The notes: generated by a model not told the origin, from the sequence alone. A stretch of 64,000 bases of DNA from Candidatus Eiseniibacteriota bacterium (GCA_029262235.1 JAJCZU010000008.1:62001-126000), one strand, 5' to 3'; positions 32,723 to 44,701 are shown, counted from the first letter of the stretch. Made by a program: numbers and translations.

Positions 32723-33433
32723 ATGTGCACGGCGACCTGGTTTCTACGGCAGAACGGCTACGAGTTCTTCTTCAATCGCGACGAGCGGAAGAGCCGCCTT
32801 CCGGCCCTGGCGCCCGCCCTGCGGGACGCGGATGACGGCGTGCGGTTTATCGCGCCCGCAGACGGCGACCACGGCGGATCGTGGATCGCGGCGAATGACC
32901 ACGGCCTTTCGATCGGGCTCCTGAACCGGTACGAAGTCCCGTTCGACAGAACGCGCACATACCGGAGCCGCGGGCTGCTCGTGCTCGATCTCGCGTCGTC
33001 TTCGTGCAGCGGTGAAGTCGCGCGCCGGCTCGCGGCGGTCCCGGCGAAACAGTATCCCCCGTTTCGCGTGATCGTGCTCGCGCCCGGCGCCGGCGCACGG
33101 GTGTACGCGTGGGACGGAGCGCGGATCGACGAGGAGAACGCCGCGCAGCCCGTCATCTCGTCCTCGCACGCCGGTCTCACGCGCGTCACGAGCGAGCGCA
33201 CCGACGCGTTCACTCGAATCGCAAACGAGGACTCCCGCGCCGCGCACCTTCGTTTTCATCATGATCATGGAGAAGGGCCGAGCGCGTATTCCGTCTGCAT
33301 GCATCGGGATGACGCGGAAACGCGCAATTTCACGCACGTGATCGTGAATGCGAACACAGTGACGCTTCGCCAGAAGCCGGACGCGCCGTGCCGTTCGGAT
33401 TATCTGAAGGATACGGTTCTGAAGAGAGTCTAG
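32723..33433 (+). CDS. NRDE/TANGO2-family protein
   Basis: 236 residues, beginning MCTATWF with a Cys at position 2, as in Ntn-hydrolase-like NRDE proteins, and containing the name-giving FFFNRDERKSR (residues about 15-25) and GGSWIAANDHGLSIGLLNR. The eukaryotic homologue TANGO2 affects lipid and haem handling; bacterial members are poorly studied. The exact Cys-2 start supports the leaderless ATG. The stop overlaps the convergent gene by 4 bp. Confidence 0.88.
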   Translation: MCTATWFLRQNGYEFFFNRDERKSRLPALAPALRDADDGVRFIAPADGDHGGSWIAANDHGLSIGLLNRYEVPFDRTRTYRSRGLLVLDLASSSCSGEVARRLAAVPAKQYPPFRVIVLAPGAGARVYAWDGARIDEENAAQPVISSSHAGLTRVTSERTDAFTRIANEDSRAAHLRFHHDHGEGPSAYSVCMHRDDAETRNFTHVIVNANTVTLRQKPDAPCRSDYLKDTVLKRV

Positions 33434-34263
33434 TAGTCGAGGCCGGCCGGGAGCGGCTCGCCGTCGCCGCCGGGAACCGGATAGGTCCCGTTCGGGAAAA
33501 CGGTCCGCATCTTCTCGGCCCGATCGGCGATTCCGTAAAGCAGCTCGTCGAGCGTCGACATCGCGTAACGCACCACGAGGCTCTCGGGAATCATGCCGCC
33601 GATGACGGAAGTAACGGCGTAAATCAGCAGTGTCTTGTCGTCGCGCAGCTTCACGGCGATCCAGGCGCCGTGGTTCACGGGCGTAAAGATCGATTTCTGC
33701 GCTTCAGCCATCGTAATGCCGGACACGAGCCCGCGGCCCACAATGCGTTTCGCTTCCGCTTCGCCGCCCGGATTCAGATCCCACGTCTGCTCCCACACTT
33801 TGCCGCGCGTCGCGTCCGCGAGTTCGAGGCTGTTCTTGAGGTCGATCAGCCAGTGCCGGTTCGTAACGGGCCATGGCAGCTTGATGTGCTGGTACCAGGT
33901 ACTGTTCCCGGCCGGGTCTCCCTTCACCAGGTATTCCGTGAGTCCCTTGACCGGAAGGTAGTCAGGCTCCAGCGCCGCCAGCCAGACGGCCGGACGCGGA
34001 TGGTCGATCAGAATGTAGCCGAGCGCACGCTGCGGATCCTCGAGAGAAGCGCCCTTCTCGCGAATCTTCGCCACGCCGCCGTTCAGCACTTCCTCGATCT
34101 GCTTCCCCGATAACAGCGGAACGGGCACCGACGCGTTCGCGTTGTAAATGCCGATCCCGGCGCGAATCTCGTTCGGGCGCACGTCGCCGTCGTCAGCGAG
34201 AACCCTGGAGACTGAAGCGGCCAGCATCATGAAAGCGGCGAAAATCACGGTCAGACGGTTCAA
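33430..34263 (-). CDS. Secreted protein, possibly START/SRPBCC-like
   Basis: 277 residues from TTG 34263 with a signal peptide (MNRLTVIFAAFMMLAASVSRVLA). The mature part has the alternation expected of a helix-grip fold, with LPVKGLTEYLVKG, WYQHIKLPWPVTNRHWLIDL and a C-terminal helix (RYAMSTLDELLYGIADRAEKM). This resembles START/StAR-type lipid-binding proteins, but the similarity is by eye only. A TATATT -10-like element lies at 34301-34306 on the minus strand. Confidence 0.6.
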   Translation of the reverse strand: MNRLTVIFAAFMMLAASVSRVLADDGDVRPNEIRAGIGIYNANASVPVPLLSGKQIEEVLNGGVAKIREKGASLEDPQRALGYILIDHPRPAVWLAALEPDYLPVKGLTEYLVKGDPAGNSTWYQHIKLPWPVTNRHWLIDLKNSLELADATRGKVWEQTWDLNPGGEAEAKRIVGRGLVSGITMAEAQKSIFTPVNHGAWIAVKLRDDKTLLIYAVTSVIGGMIPESLVVRYAMSTLDELLYGIADRAEKMRTVFPNGTYPVPGGDGEPLPAGLDY

Positions 34264-34430
34264 TTCTCGTCATTCCTCTCGAGTGTTTGCGGTTCTGAAG
34301 AATATATCACTAATCCTTCGTTGCATATCGGCCGAACAGCAGATTGGTGCACAACTTGCAAACCTAAGTGCGGGGGACGGGCCGTTCTGATCCGTATTGC
34401 TCTAATAACAGCGGAGTCTCGCGAAGAGTT

Positions 34431-34470
34431 CCCCTGTTCAGGGGCCGCAGTCTGTGCGCCGTCTGAACAG
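34431..34470 (+). promoter_or_regulatory. Competing hairpins in the leader of the 1609-residue protein gene
   Basis: CCCCT-GTTC-AGGGG (34431-34444) overlaps a second possible stem, CTGTTCAG (34434-34441) with CTGAACAG (34463-34470). They cannot form together. They lie 46-85 nt before the ATG, in a 252-bp gap that has no gene. This could be a leader switch or a dyad operator. Confidence 0.35.
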
Positions 34471-34515
34471 ATGCTGAAAAACTGAACCGAACGCACCAAA
34501 GGATCGACACCAAAT

Positions 34516-37500
34516 ATGAGACCGGACTTTATCGTGAGACTCTCCGCCCTGGCACTGGCTGCCGCGACCCTCTGGCCCTTCGTGGCCGATGCGGCGCCAC
34601 GCCCCGTTCCGGATATCTATCCGAAGTTTTATACCACGATGATCGGTCGACTGGAACCTTCGGACTTCGCGGGCATGCGGAAGTACGACGTGCTCGAGGT
34701 CGGGAACTGGGCGTTTACGACAGGCAACGGATTTCGAGACTCGATGGAGACGCTGCGGGCCGAGAATCCGGATCTCATGGTCATGCAGGACTGGAGCGCG
34801 GCGATCAGCTGCGACAACTGGTGGAGCGACGAGACGCCCGACCGCGAAGCCTGGGGCGACACGCTCGAAGCTCATCTTGACGACTGGATTCTGCACGACA
34901 AGAACGGCGGCAAGTGGTTCATCAACGGCGAAAGCGAGATCTGCAACCAGGGCCGCGTCAACCTGACGAACCTCGATGCGGCCCGCGCATACGCGAAATA
35001 CATCGCAAAAGTCACGGTGCACGAGTATCCGGACCTGATCGAGGGGATCCGGCTCGACGAGGTCGCCGAAACGATTCACTGGTGGCACAGCGTGCCGCAG
35101 CGATGGGACGCGGGCGTCGATTCGATCGACTCGAACCGCGACGGCATCGGAGACAGCGACGAAGATCTGACGCTCTGGTGGTCGGCGGGGGTCGACACGT
35201 TTCTCGCCACGCTGCGCGCGGAGTTCGGCCCCGACTATCTCATTATAGTGAACGGCTACCTCGCGCCGGAGCACTACCAGTACGTGAACGGCCGCTGGCA
35301 CGAAGGCCATCCGCACGAGCACAAAAAGGGGTACGAGAGCGGCATGACCGACCCGGAGCGCGGGTATCTGGGCGGGGATACGCTTTACTCCGACGTGCCC
35401 GCGCACTTCTCCGGCCTCTTCTGCCTGAACTTCACGCCGAGCTATGACTACGATCCGGACGAGCTTTCGACGAAGCACGTTCCCTTCCCGCATCCCGGTC
35501 TCCCGAAGTACGTGAAATGGACGCTCGCCAGCAGCCTCATGAGCGACGGCTGGCACGCGATGTCCGGATGGGGCACGGCGGTCGATTACAAGGGCGACCC
35601 GAAACGGATGCAGTACCAGACGCTCTGGTGGTTCGACGTATACGACTCCGTGCGCGCTCATATCGGAACGCCCACCGGTGACGCGGTGCGCGAAACGACG
35701 TACGTCGGGCTCGACAGCTGGCAGCGTGATTTCACGGGCGGGCGCGTGCGCATCTTCCCGTTCTTCGAGAAGGGGATTTACGACTTCAGACCCGCGGTCG
35801 CGGCTGTCGATCCGGCGCCGGTCGTTCGCGTCGGCGATCCGATCAAGCTGTCCTGGGATCTCTCGGATCCGAACAGCGATAGCGAACCGCTGGACGTCGA
35901 CGTGTTTCTTTCGCGTGACGGCGGCGCCACGTATCCGGAACTCATCGGGTCGTTCGACGAGAACGTGTCCTCGTTCGACTGGACGGCCACCGGCTCGCCC
36001 GGCGAGAACTGCTGGTTCAAAGTCGTGGCAACCGACACGTCGGACCTCGTCGGCGAAGATGTCGCGAGCGCGCCGTTCCTGCTCGCGGCGGCGGGCCTGG
36101 TCGACGACGGCACGGCAGAAGTGGTACCCGGATTCTGGATCGTGAACGCGGAGGAGGTTCTCTGCACGCTGGACGCGGCCGTTTCGCTGACCGATTCCGT
36201 ATCTTCCTCATGGGACGAAGCGTGGATCGTACTGCCGCAGGACGCCCCGTATCGCAATTACTATGACACGCGCCAGAACGGCGGCACGCTCAGCGAGTCG
36301 GTGACGCTGCGCGGCGACACGATCGTCGTTTCCCTCGGGTCGCCCGTGACGAGCGCGGCACCCGTATCGTTCGTCTTCGGCGTCTCGGCGCCGGGCACCG
36401 TTTCCACCGACTCTCTGCGCTTCGATTGCGGCGTGCGCTCCACCCTTCTGCCGGACCCCGTGGTCTGGCTGAATGAAGGGAACGCGAACGGCAATGCCGG
36501 GGACGCGAACGCGCTCCGGGCATGGGCCGGTTACGGTCCGCCCGTTTCGATCACGGTTGCGCCGGGGAGCGCGACGGTCGCTACGGGCGTCGGGGTTTCG
36601 TTCAGCGCGCAGGGTTTCGACGCCGTCGGAAACGCCGTCGTCGTGAGCCCGCTCTGGGCGATCGACGATACGGTGGGCACGATCGACACGAACGGGTTCT
36701 TCAGCGCCGTCAGCCCCGGCTCCGCGAACGTGATCGGCTCGGTCGGCGCCCTTCTGGACAGCGCGAGTGTAACGGTCACGCCGGGATCACCGTATGTCGT
36801 GGAAGTCGATGTCGACTCGCTCGTTCTCGCCGCAGGCGAAACGTACGACCTGACCGCTGTGGTGCGCGACAGTCTCGGCAATCCCCTCAGCTACGATCCC
36901 GTATGGACGGTCGCGAACGATTCGCTCGCCACGGTCGATGCGGGCGGGGTGGTTACGGCGATTCATCCGGGCGCCACGACCGTAACGGCCACGGTGAATT
37001 CCATTGCAGCCGACGTTTTCGTTTCGATCGTACCCGGTCCGATCGACAGCATCGTACTCACGCCTGCAAGCGCGACCATCGCGCGGGGCGATACGCTGCG
37101 GTTCACCGCCACTCCGTTCGACGCCTTCGGGCACCCGCTCACGGACGCGATCGTCTGGAGCGCAACCGACTCGATCGGCGAAGTGCAGAGCGGGCTCTTT
37201 CTCGCATTCGGGGAAGGCGCGGGACACGTAACGGCAAGCTCAGGCGGCGTAAGCGCATCGAGCGCCATGCAGGTCGTGGTCGAATTCGTCGCGACGTTCG
37301 TGAACCCGCCTCTTGACACTCTGAGCGCGGACTCTGCCGTGGCGTTCACGCTCTTTGGCGTGACGTCCGATGACGACACACTGGCGCTCGACGCGACCTG
37401 GAGCGTCGAATCCGGCGGCGGGGCGATCGGCGGCGGCACGGGCCTCTATGCGCCCGGCGCGACGGGCGACATCACGATCGGCGCGACCGCCGGCGCCTGG

Positions 37501-39345
37501 TCCGACAGCGTGACGTTCGCGGTGAAAGCCGGCGCCCCGGTTATGCTCGCACTGGAAGGGCCCGCCTCAGGAAGCGCGGGCGACACGCTCGTCTACACGG
37601 CATCGCTCAGCGACGCGTACGGCAACCCGGTGAGCGGCGCCGTCAGCTGGCCCGACGCCTCCGGCTTCCTGAACGCTGGAAACGGCGCCTATCAGGCGAT
37701 CACGGCAGGCGCGCACACGATCACGGCCGAGTACGGGGCGCTCAGCGATGAGGCGGACGTAGCGGTTACGCCCGGTCCGCTCGCGGCGCTCACGATTGTG
37801 CCCGACACGGTGATTCTTGCCGTCGACTCGTCGGTTTCGTTCACCGTCGAACTGCGGGACGCATTCGCAAACTCGCCGACCGCAACCGTGACGTGGACGA
37901 TTCCCTCGAGCATCGGATCTCTCGCCCCCGACCGCACGTTCACGGCCACCGCCCCCGGCTCGGGCGTGCTGATCGCGCACGCGGGCGCATTCGCCGACAC
38001 GGCGCATGTCACGGTGTCCGAACCCGAAACCGACAGCGGCCCGAGGCCGACACGTGTCGATATCTCACTGAATCGCAGCGTGCTGACGCCGCACGACGAC
38101 TTCTACGGATTCGAGGCGGAACTGACCGCGTTCGATTCGACCGGCGTGCCCGTCGAAACGGAAGAAGCGGAATCGATCTTCGTCGACATTCGCGAAGTCG
38201 GTGACCACCCCGCCAAGGGCGTCGTCTACTGGTCGGCTGTGCATGTAGTCACGCTGCCCGCCACGCTTTCGTTCGACCTGGGCGACCTGGCCGGGTGCGG
38301 CGCCGTGGAGCTCGCCATCACGACAATGTCCGGGCTGGCCGCGGCATCGGACCCGCTGGAGTACCGCACCTCGGATCTCGACGGCGACGATGCCGTCGGA
38401 CTGAACGATCTCGCGACACTGCTTGCGCTCGAGACGAGCGATGACTGCCGCGATCTCGACGGCGACGGCTCCGCGGATCGCGCCGACGTGGATCTCGCGC
38501 TCGACCTCATCGATTCGTATGCATGGGAAGGCGAGCCGGAACCGGCGACCGAGGACGATCCGTTCTGGGTCATGACGGGCGACTCCAGCTTTGCCTGCGG
38601 ATCGGATTCGCTTTCTCCCGCGATCGAACTGCACCCCGGCACGTGGGACTCCGTCTACGGCGTGCTCGTCACGAACACGAACGAAGGGGGCGCCGCGAAA
38701 CAGGGCGCGCTCTCCGACGAAACCGTATCCCGGTCCGTAACGGACGGCGACGGGTCCGTGCACTGGATCTACGTCTCCGATTCCGGGCCGCTCTCCCTGC
38801 GCGACGGCGGGGCGATTCTCTCGCTCGCCGCCTGCGATCTCGATCGCGTCGCGTGGGAAACGGGCGGTTCGTACGTGCGGTTCCTGGGCACCGATTTCGT
38901 CTGGAGCGATCCCGTTGAAGTGCTGCTGAAGGTCGGCGAAACCAATGACGACACGGACACGACGGGCGGTACGGACGACGTCGACACGACCGGCGGCACG
39001 GACGACGTCGACACGACCGGCGGCACGGACGACATCGACACGACGGCGAACGAGACGACCATCGTGGCCTATACGATGCTCCCGTCGCAGCCGAACCCGT
39101 TCCGGGGACATACGCTGGTGCGCTATGCGCTGCCGAACCGGACCGCGGACATCGAGATCGTCATTCACGACATGAGCGGACGCGAAATCCGCCGGTTCCG
39201 GGGGCTCCCCGACTGGCAGGGATCGCACGCCGTGGAGTGGAACGGCGTCGATCACGCGGGCCGCTACGCTCCCTCAGGCGTCTATTTCGTAACGCTGCAG
39301 AGCACGCACGGGCGCAAAACCTCACGCGTCACCCTCATCCGCTGA
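34516..39345 (+). CDS. Large secreted multidomain protein: glycosidase-like barrel, Ig-like repeats, dockerin-like segment, sorting domain
   Basis: 1609 residues. Signal peptide 1-27. Residues about 30-430 look like a (beta/alpha)8 glycosidase of the GHL type: DVLEVGNWAF, then EGIRLDEVAE with D181/E182 placed like catalytic acids, and YLIIVNGYLAPEH. A fibronectin-like module follows (about 435-515). About 650-1180 are 5-6 bacterial Ig-like (Big) repeats. About 1285-1340 hold two calcium-loop motifs of dockerin type (DLDGDDAVGLNDL, DLDGDGSADRADV). A 9-residue Asp/Thr/Gly repeat links to a FlgD-like sorting domain starting QPNPFRGHTLVRY and ending RVTLIR. It is probably cell-surface or extracellular. 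The substrate is unknown; the catalytic claim is inference. Confidence 0.82.
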   Translation: MRPDFIVRLSALALAAATLWPFVADAAPRPVPDIYPKFYTTMIGRLEPSDFAGMRKYDVLEVGNWAFTTGNGFRDSMETLRAENPDLMVMQDWSAAISCDNWWSDETPDREAWGDTLEAHLDDWILHDKNGGKWFINGESEICNQGRVNLTNLDAARAYAKYIAKVTVHEYPDLIEGIRLDEVAETIHWWHSVPQRWDAGVDSIDSNRDGIGDSDEDLTLWWSAGVDTFLATLRAEFGPDYLIIVNGYLAPEHYQYVNGRWHEGHPHEHKKGYESGMTDPERGYLGGDTLYSDVPAHFSGLFCLNFTPSYDYDPDELSTKHVPFPHPGLPKYVKWTLASSLMSDGWHAMSGWGTAVDYKGDPKRMQYQTLWWFDVYDSVRAHIGTPTGDAVRETTYVGLDSWQRDFTGGRVRIFPFFEKGIYDFRPAVAAVDPAPVVRVGDPIKLSWDLSDPNSDSEPLDVDVFLSRDGGATYPELIGSFDENVSSFDWTATGSPGENCWFKVVATDTSDLVGEDVASAPFLLAAAGLVDDGTAEVVPGFWIVNAEEVLCTLDAAVSLTDSVSSSWDEAWIVLPQDAPYRNYYDTRQNGGTLSESVTLRGDTIVVSLGSPVTSAAPVSFVFGVSAPGTVSTDSLRFDCGVRSTLLPDPVVWLNEGNANGNAGDANALRAWAGYGPPVSITVAPGSATVATGVGVSFSAQGFDAVGNAVVVSPLWAIDDTVGTIDTNGFFSAVSPGSANVIGSVGALLDSASVTVTPGSPYVVEVDVDSLVLAAGETYDLTAVVRDSLGNPLSYDPVWTVANDSLATVDAGGVVTAIHPGATTVTATVNSIAADVFVSIVPGPIDSIVLTPASATIARGDTLRFTATPFDAFGHPLTDAIVWSATDSIGEVQSGLFLAFGEGAGHVTASSGGVSASSAMQVVVEFVATFVNPPLDTLSADSAVAFTLFGVTSDDDTLALDATWSVESGGGAIGGGTGLYAPGATGDITIGATAGAWSDSVTFAVKAGAPVMLALEGPASGSAGDTLVYTASLSDAYGNPVSGAVSWPDASGFLNAGNGAYQAITAGAHTITAEYGALSDEADVAVTPGPLAALTIVPDTVILAVDSSVSFTVELRDAFANSPTATVTWTIPSSIGSLAPDRTFTATAPGSGVLIAHAGAFADTAHVTVSEPETDSGPRPTRVDISLNRSVLTPHDDFYGFEAELTAFDSTGVPVETEEAESIFVDIREVGDHPAKGVVYWSAVHVVTLPATLSFDLGDLAGCGAVELAITTMSGLAAASDPLEYRTSDLDGDDAVGLNDLATLLALETSDDCRDLDGDGSADRADVDLALDLIDSYAWEGEPEPATEDDPFWVMTGDSSFACGSDSLSPAIELHPGTWDSVYGVLVTNTNEGGAAKQGALSDETVSRSVTDGDGSVHWIYVSDSGPLSLRDGGAILSLAACDLDRVAWETGGSYVRFLGTDFVWSDPVEVLLKVGETNDDTDTTGGTDDVDTTGGTDDVDTTGGTDDIDTTANETTIVAYTMLPSQPNPFRGHTLVRYALPNRTADIEIVIHDMSGREIRRFRGLPDWQGSHAVEWNGVDHAGRYAPSGVYFVTLQSTHGRKTSRVTLIR
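38947..39045. repeat. 27-bp in-frame tandem repeat in the linker
   Basis: 3.7 units of GACGACGTCGACACGACC-type sequence coding for DDVDTTGGT. Units 2 and 3 (38974-39000 and 39001-39027) are identical. It encodes an acidic spacer before the sorting domain and can change length without loss of frame. Confidence 0.9.
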
Positions 39346-39424
39346 CGAGCGCTTCGTTGTCGAACGGCGCGGAAGCGGATACTATCGAGCGAAGGCCGCA
39401 GTTTGTCGGCCGCTCGAACCGGGG

Positions 39425-41317
39425 GTGGGCTTCCTTTTGGCACTCAGTATTTCGCAACGCGCGCTGACGCGCAGCTTTCTCGCGGGCGGCCTCGTCGGGG
39501 CGCTCGCGGGATTCCTGTTCGCGTGGGAATCGCTGGCCCGGAACCCCGGCATCGCGTCCTTCGGCGATCGCCTCCTTACCCTGCTGTTCTTTCCGGTTCT
39601 GTTCGGGCTTGCCGGCGGGCTGATCGGCTTCGTGGCCGACCTTCTGACGACACCGTTCGCACGCACGCGCGCCGTGGCCCCGATCGCGGCGGCGGCGGCG
39701 TTCGCGCTCGCCGAAGGCATGGCGCGCAGCTACTCCGTGCATCAATGGTACAAGGACACATGGCCGAGTCTGACGCTCACGCCCGGCACGAGCTTTCGGA
39801 ACTTCTGCGTCGTCGTGCTGATCTGCCTCGTGATCGGGGCGCTCGTCGGCGCGTTCGTGTCCTGGCTCCTGCCACGCCTGCGGGGCGCGGGCGCCGTGGC
39901 GCTGGCATTCGCACTCGGCCTCCCCTCCGCCTGGCTCATCGTAAACAAAACAGAAACGTTTCAGCCGCCGCGCTACGACGCGTCGATGCAGGACGACCGC
40001 GACGGCCGCCTCTTTCTTTTCGTGATCGACGGCGCCGACTGGGACTTCCTGATGCCGCTGATCGAGTCGGGGCGGGTGCCCAATCTCGCTTCCCTCTACA
40101 CTTCGGGCGTTTCGGGCGAGCTTGCGATTTCATACCCGTGCATTTCGCCGTATCTCTGGACGTCGATTTCCACCGGGCTCGACGACGATCAGCACGGTCT
40201 CTGCGAGTTCTTCGCGTACAGGCCGCCGTTCACGAACGCGCTGATCACGCGCTATCCCGGGCTCGGCACCGGGAAACGGTTCCTGTTCCAGAAGTTCGTG
40301 CCGAAGCTCGCGCGCCTCGGCATCGGGTCGGCCGTGCACGCTTCCCGCGCGCAGAAGCGCGTGCCCGAGCTCTGGGATTACACGAGCGCCGGCGGCATCA
40401 CGGCGGCCGTCGTCGGCTGGCGGTTTTCGTATCCCGCGCCCGCGATCGAAGGCGCGTTCGTCACCGATCGCTTTCAGGAGACCGTGCTGCCGCAACCCGC
40501 TGTTTATCCCGCCGAGCTTCGCGAAACATTGCGCATCGACTTTTCTGCGGAAGGCGCCCGGCGCGCCCGCCCGATCCTGGGTGAGCGGCTTGCGAACATG
40601 ACGACGGAAGAGCTTGGCATGAACGCCGAGAAGGTGCAGAAGCTCGGGTATCACCTGGAGCGTGACTTCCGCTACTCCGCCGCCACGAGCGACCTGATCG
40701 ACGCGTACGATCCGCGTCTCGTCGTTGCCGGGCTGACGGCCGTCGACGCGTGCGAACACCAGTTCATTCTCGAACACGTTCTGGGCCGCGAAGGCGGCGA
40801 AGTTCCGGGCCGCGAAGGAGGCCGACGCGCGCTCTCGGCCTATTTCGAACGATTCACCGACGAGGCAACGATCGCCGATCTTGCCGGAACGATCGACGAG
40901 GTCTATGCGATCACCGACAGCCTGATCGGCAACATTCTCGCGGCCCGTCGCCCCGGAGACATCGTGATGGTCGTCTCCGACCACGGGCACGACCTCGACG
41001 GCAGCGGGCATCGCTTCGGGCCGGGCGGCATCATCATGATGGCGGGCGCCGGCATTCACCCGGCGGGCCGCCTCGAAGGCGCGCGCGTCTACGACGTTCT
41101 TCCCACGGCGCTATACGCACTCGGCCTTCCCGTGCCGCACGGACTGGCGGGAACCGTGCTGATCGACGCATTCGAAGAGAAAACACTCGCCGATCATCCG
41201 ATTTCGCTCGTTTTTCCCTCCGAGGGCGATCATCAGGAAGTCCGCACGCTCGATGCGCTCCCCGAACTCGGAAAACAGGACCTCGAGGAGCTGAGAGCGC
41301 TCGGCTACGTCGATTAG
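39425..41317 (+). CDS. Membrane-anchored alkaline-phosphatase-superfamily phosphodiesterase
   Basis: 630 residues from GTG 39425 (a TTG four codons later is an alternative). Four N-terminal helices (about 10-170) anchor a large domain of the type I phosphodiesterase/nucleotide pyrophosphatase family. Metal-site blocks: FLFVIDGADWDFL, a nucleophile region SYPCISPYLWTSISTG (Ser/Thr), AVDACEHQF, VVSDHGHD and GSGHRFGPGGI. It could remove or transfer phosphate groups on envelope components; the substrate is not evident. The preceding 79 bp show a TACTAT hexamer (39380-39385) but no good ribosome site. Confidence 0.85.
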   Translation: MGFLLALSISQRALTRSFLAGGLVGALAGFLFAWESLARNPGIASFGDRLLTLLFFPVLFGLAGGLIGFVADLLTTPFARTRAVAPIAAAAAFALAEGMARSYSVHQWYKDTWPSLTLTPGTSFRNFCVVVLICLVIGALVGAFVSWLLPRLRGAGAVALAFALGLPSAWLIVNKTETFQPPRYDASMQDDRDGRLFLFVIDGADWDFLMPLIESGRVPNLASLYTSGVSGELAISYPCISPYLWTSISTGLDDDQHGLCEFFAYRPPFTNALITRYPGLGTGKRFLFQKFVPKLARLGIGSAVHASRAQKRVPELWDYTSAGGITAAVVGWRFSYPAPAIEGAFVTDRFQETVLPQPAVYPAELRETLRIDFSAEGARRARPILGERLANMTTEELGMNAEKVQKLGYHLERDFRYSAATSDLIDAYDPRLVVAGLTAVDACEHQFILEHVLGREGGEVPGREGGRRALSAYFERFTDEATIADLAGTIDEVYAITDSLIGNILAARRPGDIVMVVSDHGHDLDGSGHRFGPGGIIMMAGAGIHPAGRLEGARVYDVLPTALYALGLPVPHGLAGTVLIDAFEEKTLADHPISLVFPSEGDHQEVRTLDALPELGKQDLEELRALGYVD

Positions 41318-41429
41318 GCCCCTTCCTCCGCCTTCAAATCCGGTACAGATTCCCGTTTTTCCGCCGATACTTGGGGAAATCGTGTGTTCTCAGGAACTTC
41401 CGTTTCCCGCACTACCCGAGGATCGATAC

Positions 41430-43400
<1,971 letters not shown>

Positions 43401-43417
43401 GGGCGGGCTTCATCTGG

Positions 43418-43423
43418 TAAGCT
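43418..43423 (+). promoter_or_regulatory. -10 placed 6 nt before the flavoprotein start codon
   Basis: TAAGCT, six bases, ATG 43430. No ribosome site in the 29-bp gap, so a leaderless transcript or coupling to the gene before it is needed. Confidence 0.4.
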
Positions 43424-43429
43424 CTTCGC

Positions 43430-44584
43430 ATGGAAACGTGTGAAGTCCTGATCGTCGGAGGCGGTCCCGGCGGCTCATCGTGCGCGGCCTATCTCGCCGA
43501 TCGCGGGATCGACGTGCTCGTCATCGACCGTGAGCGATTTCCCCGCACCAAACTCTGCGCAGGCTGGGTCACGCCGGCCGTTTTCCAGGCCCTCGGCCTC
43601 GATCCCCGTACCTACGCCGAACGATATACCCTGCAGCCGATTCACGGATTCCGCATCGCCGTCATGGGGCGCCGCGTGCGCGAGGTCAACTACGGCCACG
43701 CCGTTTCCTACGGCATCGTGCGTTCCGAGTTCGACACGGATCTTCTCGCCCGCTCGGGCGCGTGCGTGCGATCGGGAGAACCGGTGCAGTCGATCGAACG
43801 CGCGCGGACGGGTTGGGTCGTGAACGGCACGATTCACGCAAGAGTCGTCGTCGGAGCGGGCGGACATTTCTGCCCGGTGGCGCGCGCCCTCGGCGCGAAG
43901 CCGGGGCGTGGTGAACACGCGGTCTACGCGCGCGAGAACGAACACCGCATGAGTACGGAAGAGACGCAGGCGTGCGCACTCAGGGGTACGATTCCCGAAC
44001 TCCACTTCAGCCCGGATCTCAAGGGCTACGGGTGGTGCTTTCGCAAAGGCCGGTATCTGAACTACGGTCTCGGACACGAAGATTCGGCCAGTCTCCCGCA
44101 GCGCACGAACACATTCTTCGAAACGTACCGCGCTTCCGGCCGCATTCCCGCGACGATTCCCGCGCGCTTTCACGGGCACGCCTATCTGCTCTACGGCTCG
44201 AGCGAGCGCCCGTTCGTGAGCGACCGCGCGCTTCTTGTAGGCGATGCGGCCGGCCTCGCGTATCCGCAGAGCGGCGAAGGAATCCGGACGGCCGTCGAAT
44301 CCGGCCTTCTCGCCGGGCGCGCGATCGCGGCGACTCGCCAGACAGGCGGCGAGAACCCGTACTCGGCAGACCGCCTGGCGCCCTACGCGGCGGAGCTTCG
44401 GCGACGCTTCGGATCGCCCCACGGCGCGAACTACTGGCTGAAACGCCTGCCGCAGTCCCTGCTCCCGGGGATCGCCGGAAAACTGCTCACCACGCGCTGG
44501 TTCGCGCAGGAGATCCTGATCGGCCGCTGGTTCCTCGCACGGCACGAAGACGCCTCGATCCAACGCGGGCACCATCCGCACTGA
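43430..44584 (+). CDS. FAD-dependent geranylgeranyl-reductase-like oxidoreductase
   Basis: 384 residues. Dinucleotide motif VLIVGGGPGGSSCAAYLADRG at the N-terminus (shorter core GGGPGGSSCA), KLCAGWVTP (the cysteine-containing loop of the GGR family) and the second FAD motif LLVGDAAGLAYPQSGEGIR. Members reduce isoprenoid double bonds or hydroxylate aromatic substrates. With no quinone or lipid genes around it, the role is open. Confidence 0.88.
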   Translation: METCEVLIVGGGPGGSSCAAYLADRGIDVLVIDRERFPRTKLCAGWVTPAVFQALGLDPRTYAERYTLQPIHGFRIAVMGRRVREVNYGHAVSYGIVRSEFDTDLLARSGACVRSGEPVQSIERARTGWVVNGTIHARVVVGAGGHFCPVARALGAKPGRGEHAVYARENEHRMSTEETQACALRGTIPELHFSPDLKGYGWCFRKGRYLNYGLGHEDSASLPQRTNTFFETYRASGRIPATIPARFHGHAYLLYGSSERPFVSDRALLVGDAAGLAYPQSGEGIRTAVESGLLAGRAIAATRQTGGENPYSADRLAPYAAELRRRFGSPHGANYWLKRLPQSLLPGIAGKLLTTRWFAQEILIGRWFLARHEDASIQRGHHPH

Positions 44585-44639
44585 TCCGGGCACCGTCTGG
44601 ACAGCGCACCGGGAAACCACTACTCTTAACCATTCACCA

Positions 44640-44645
44640 TATAAT
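44640..44645 (+). promoter_or_regulatory. Consensus -10 of glnS
   Basis: A perfect TATAAT in the 117-bp gap, about 57 nt before the ATG; no TTGACA-like -35 at 16-18 bp. Confidence 0.45.
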
Positions 44646-44701
44646 GAAAGCGCGCGCGGATCGGCCGAACGGTCGCACTCTCCGCCCCGCCGGGGTCCCC
44701 G

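Noticed and set aside
34340..34440. Resemblance to a c-di-GMP (GEMM) riboswitch: GCAAACC followed by GGGGACG
   Set aside because: The GAAA tetraloop and the CAAAGC segment expected after GGGACG are missing, and no matching stems can be drawn. Kept only as a note on the leader of the large secreted protein.
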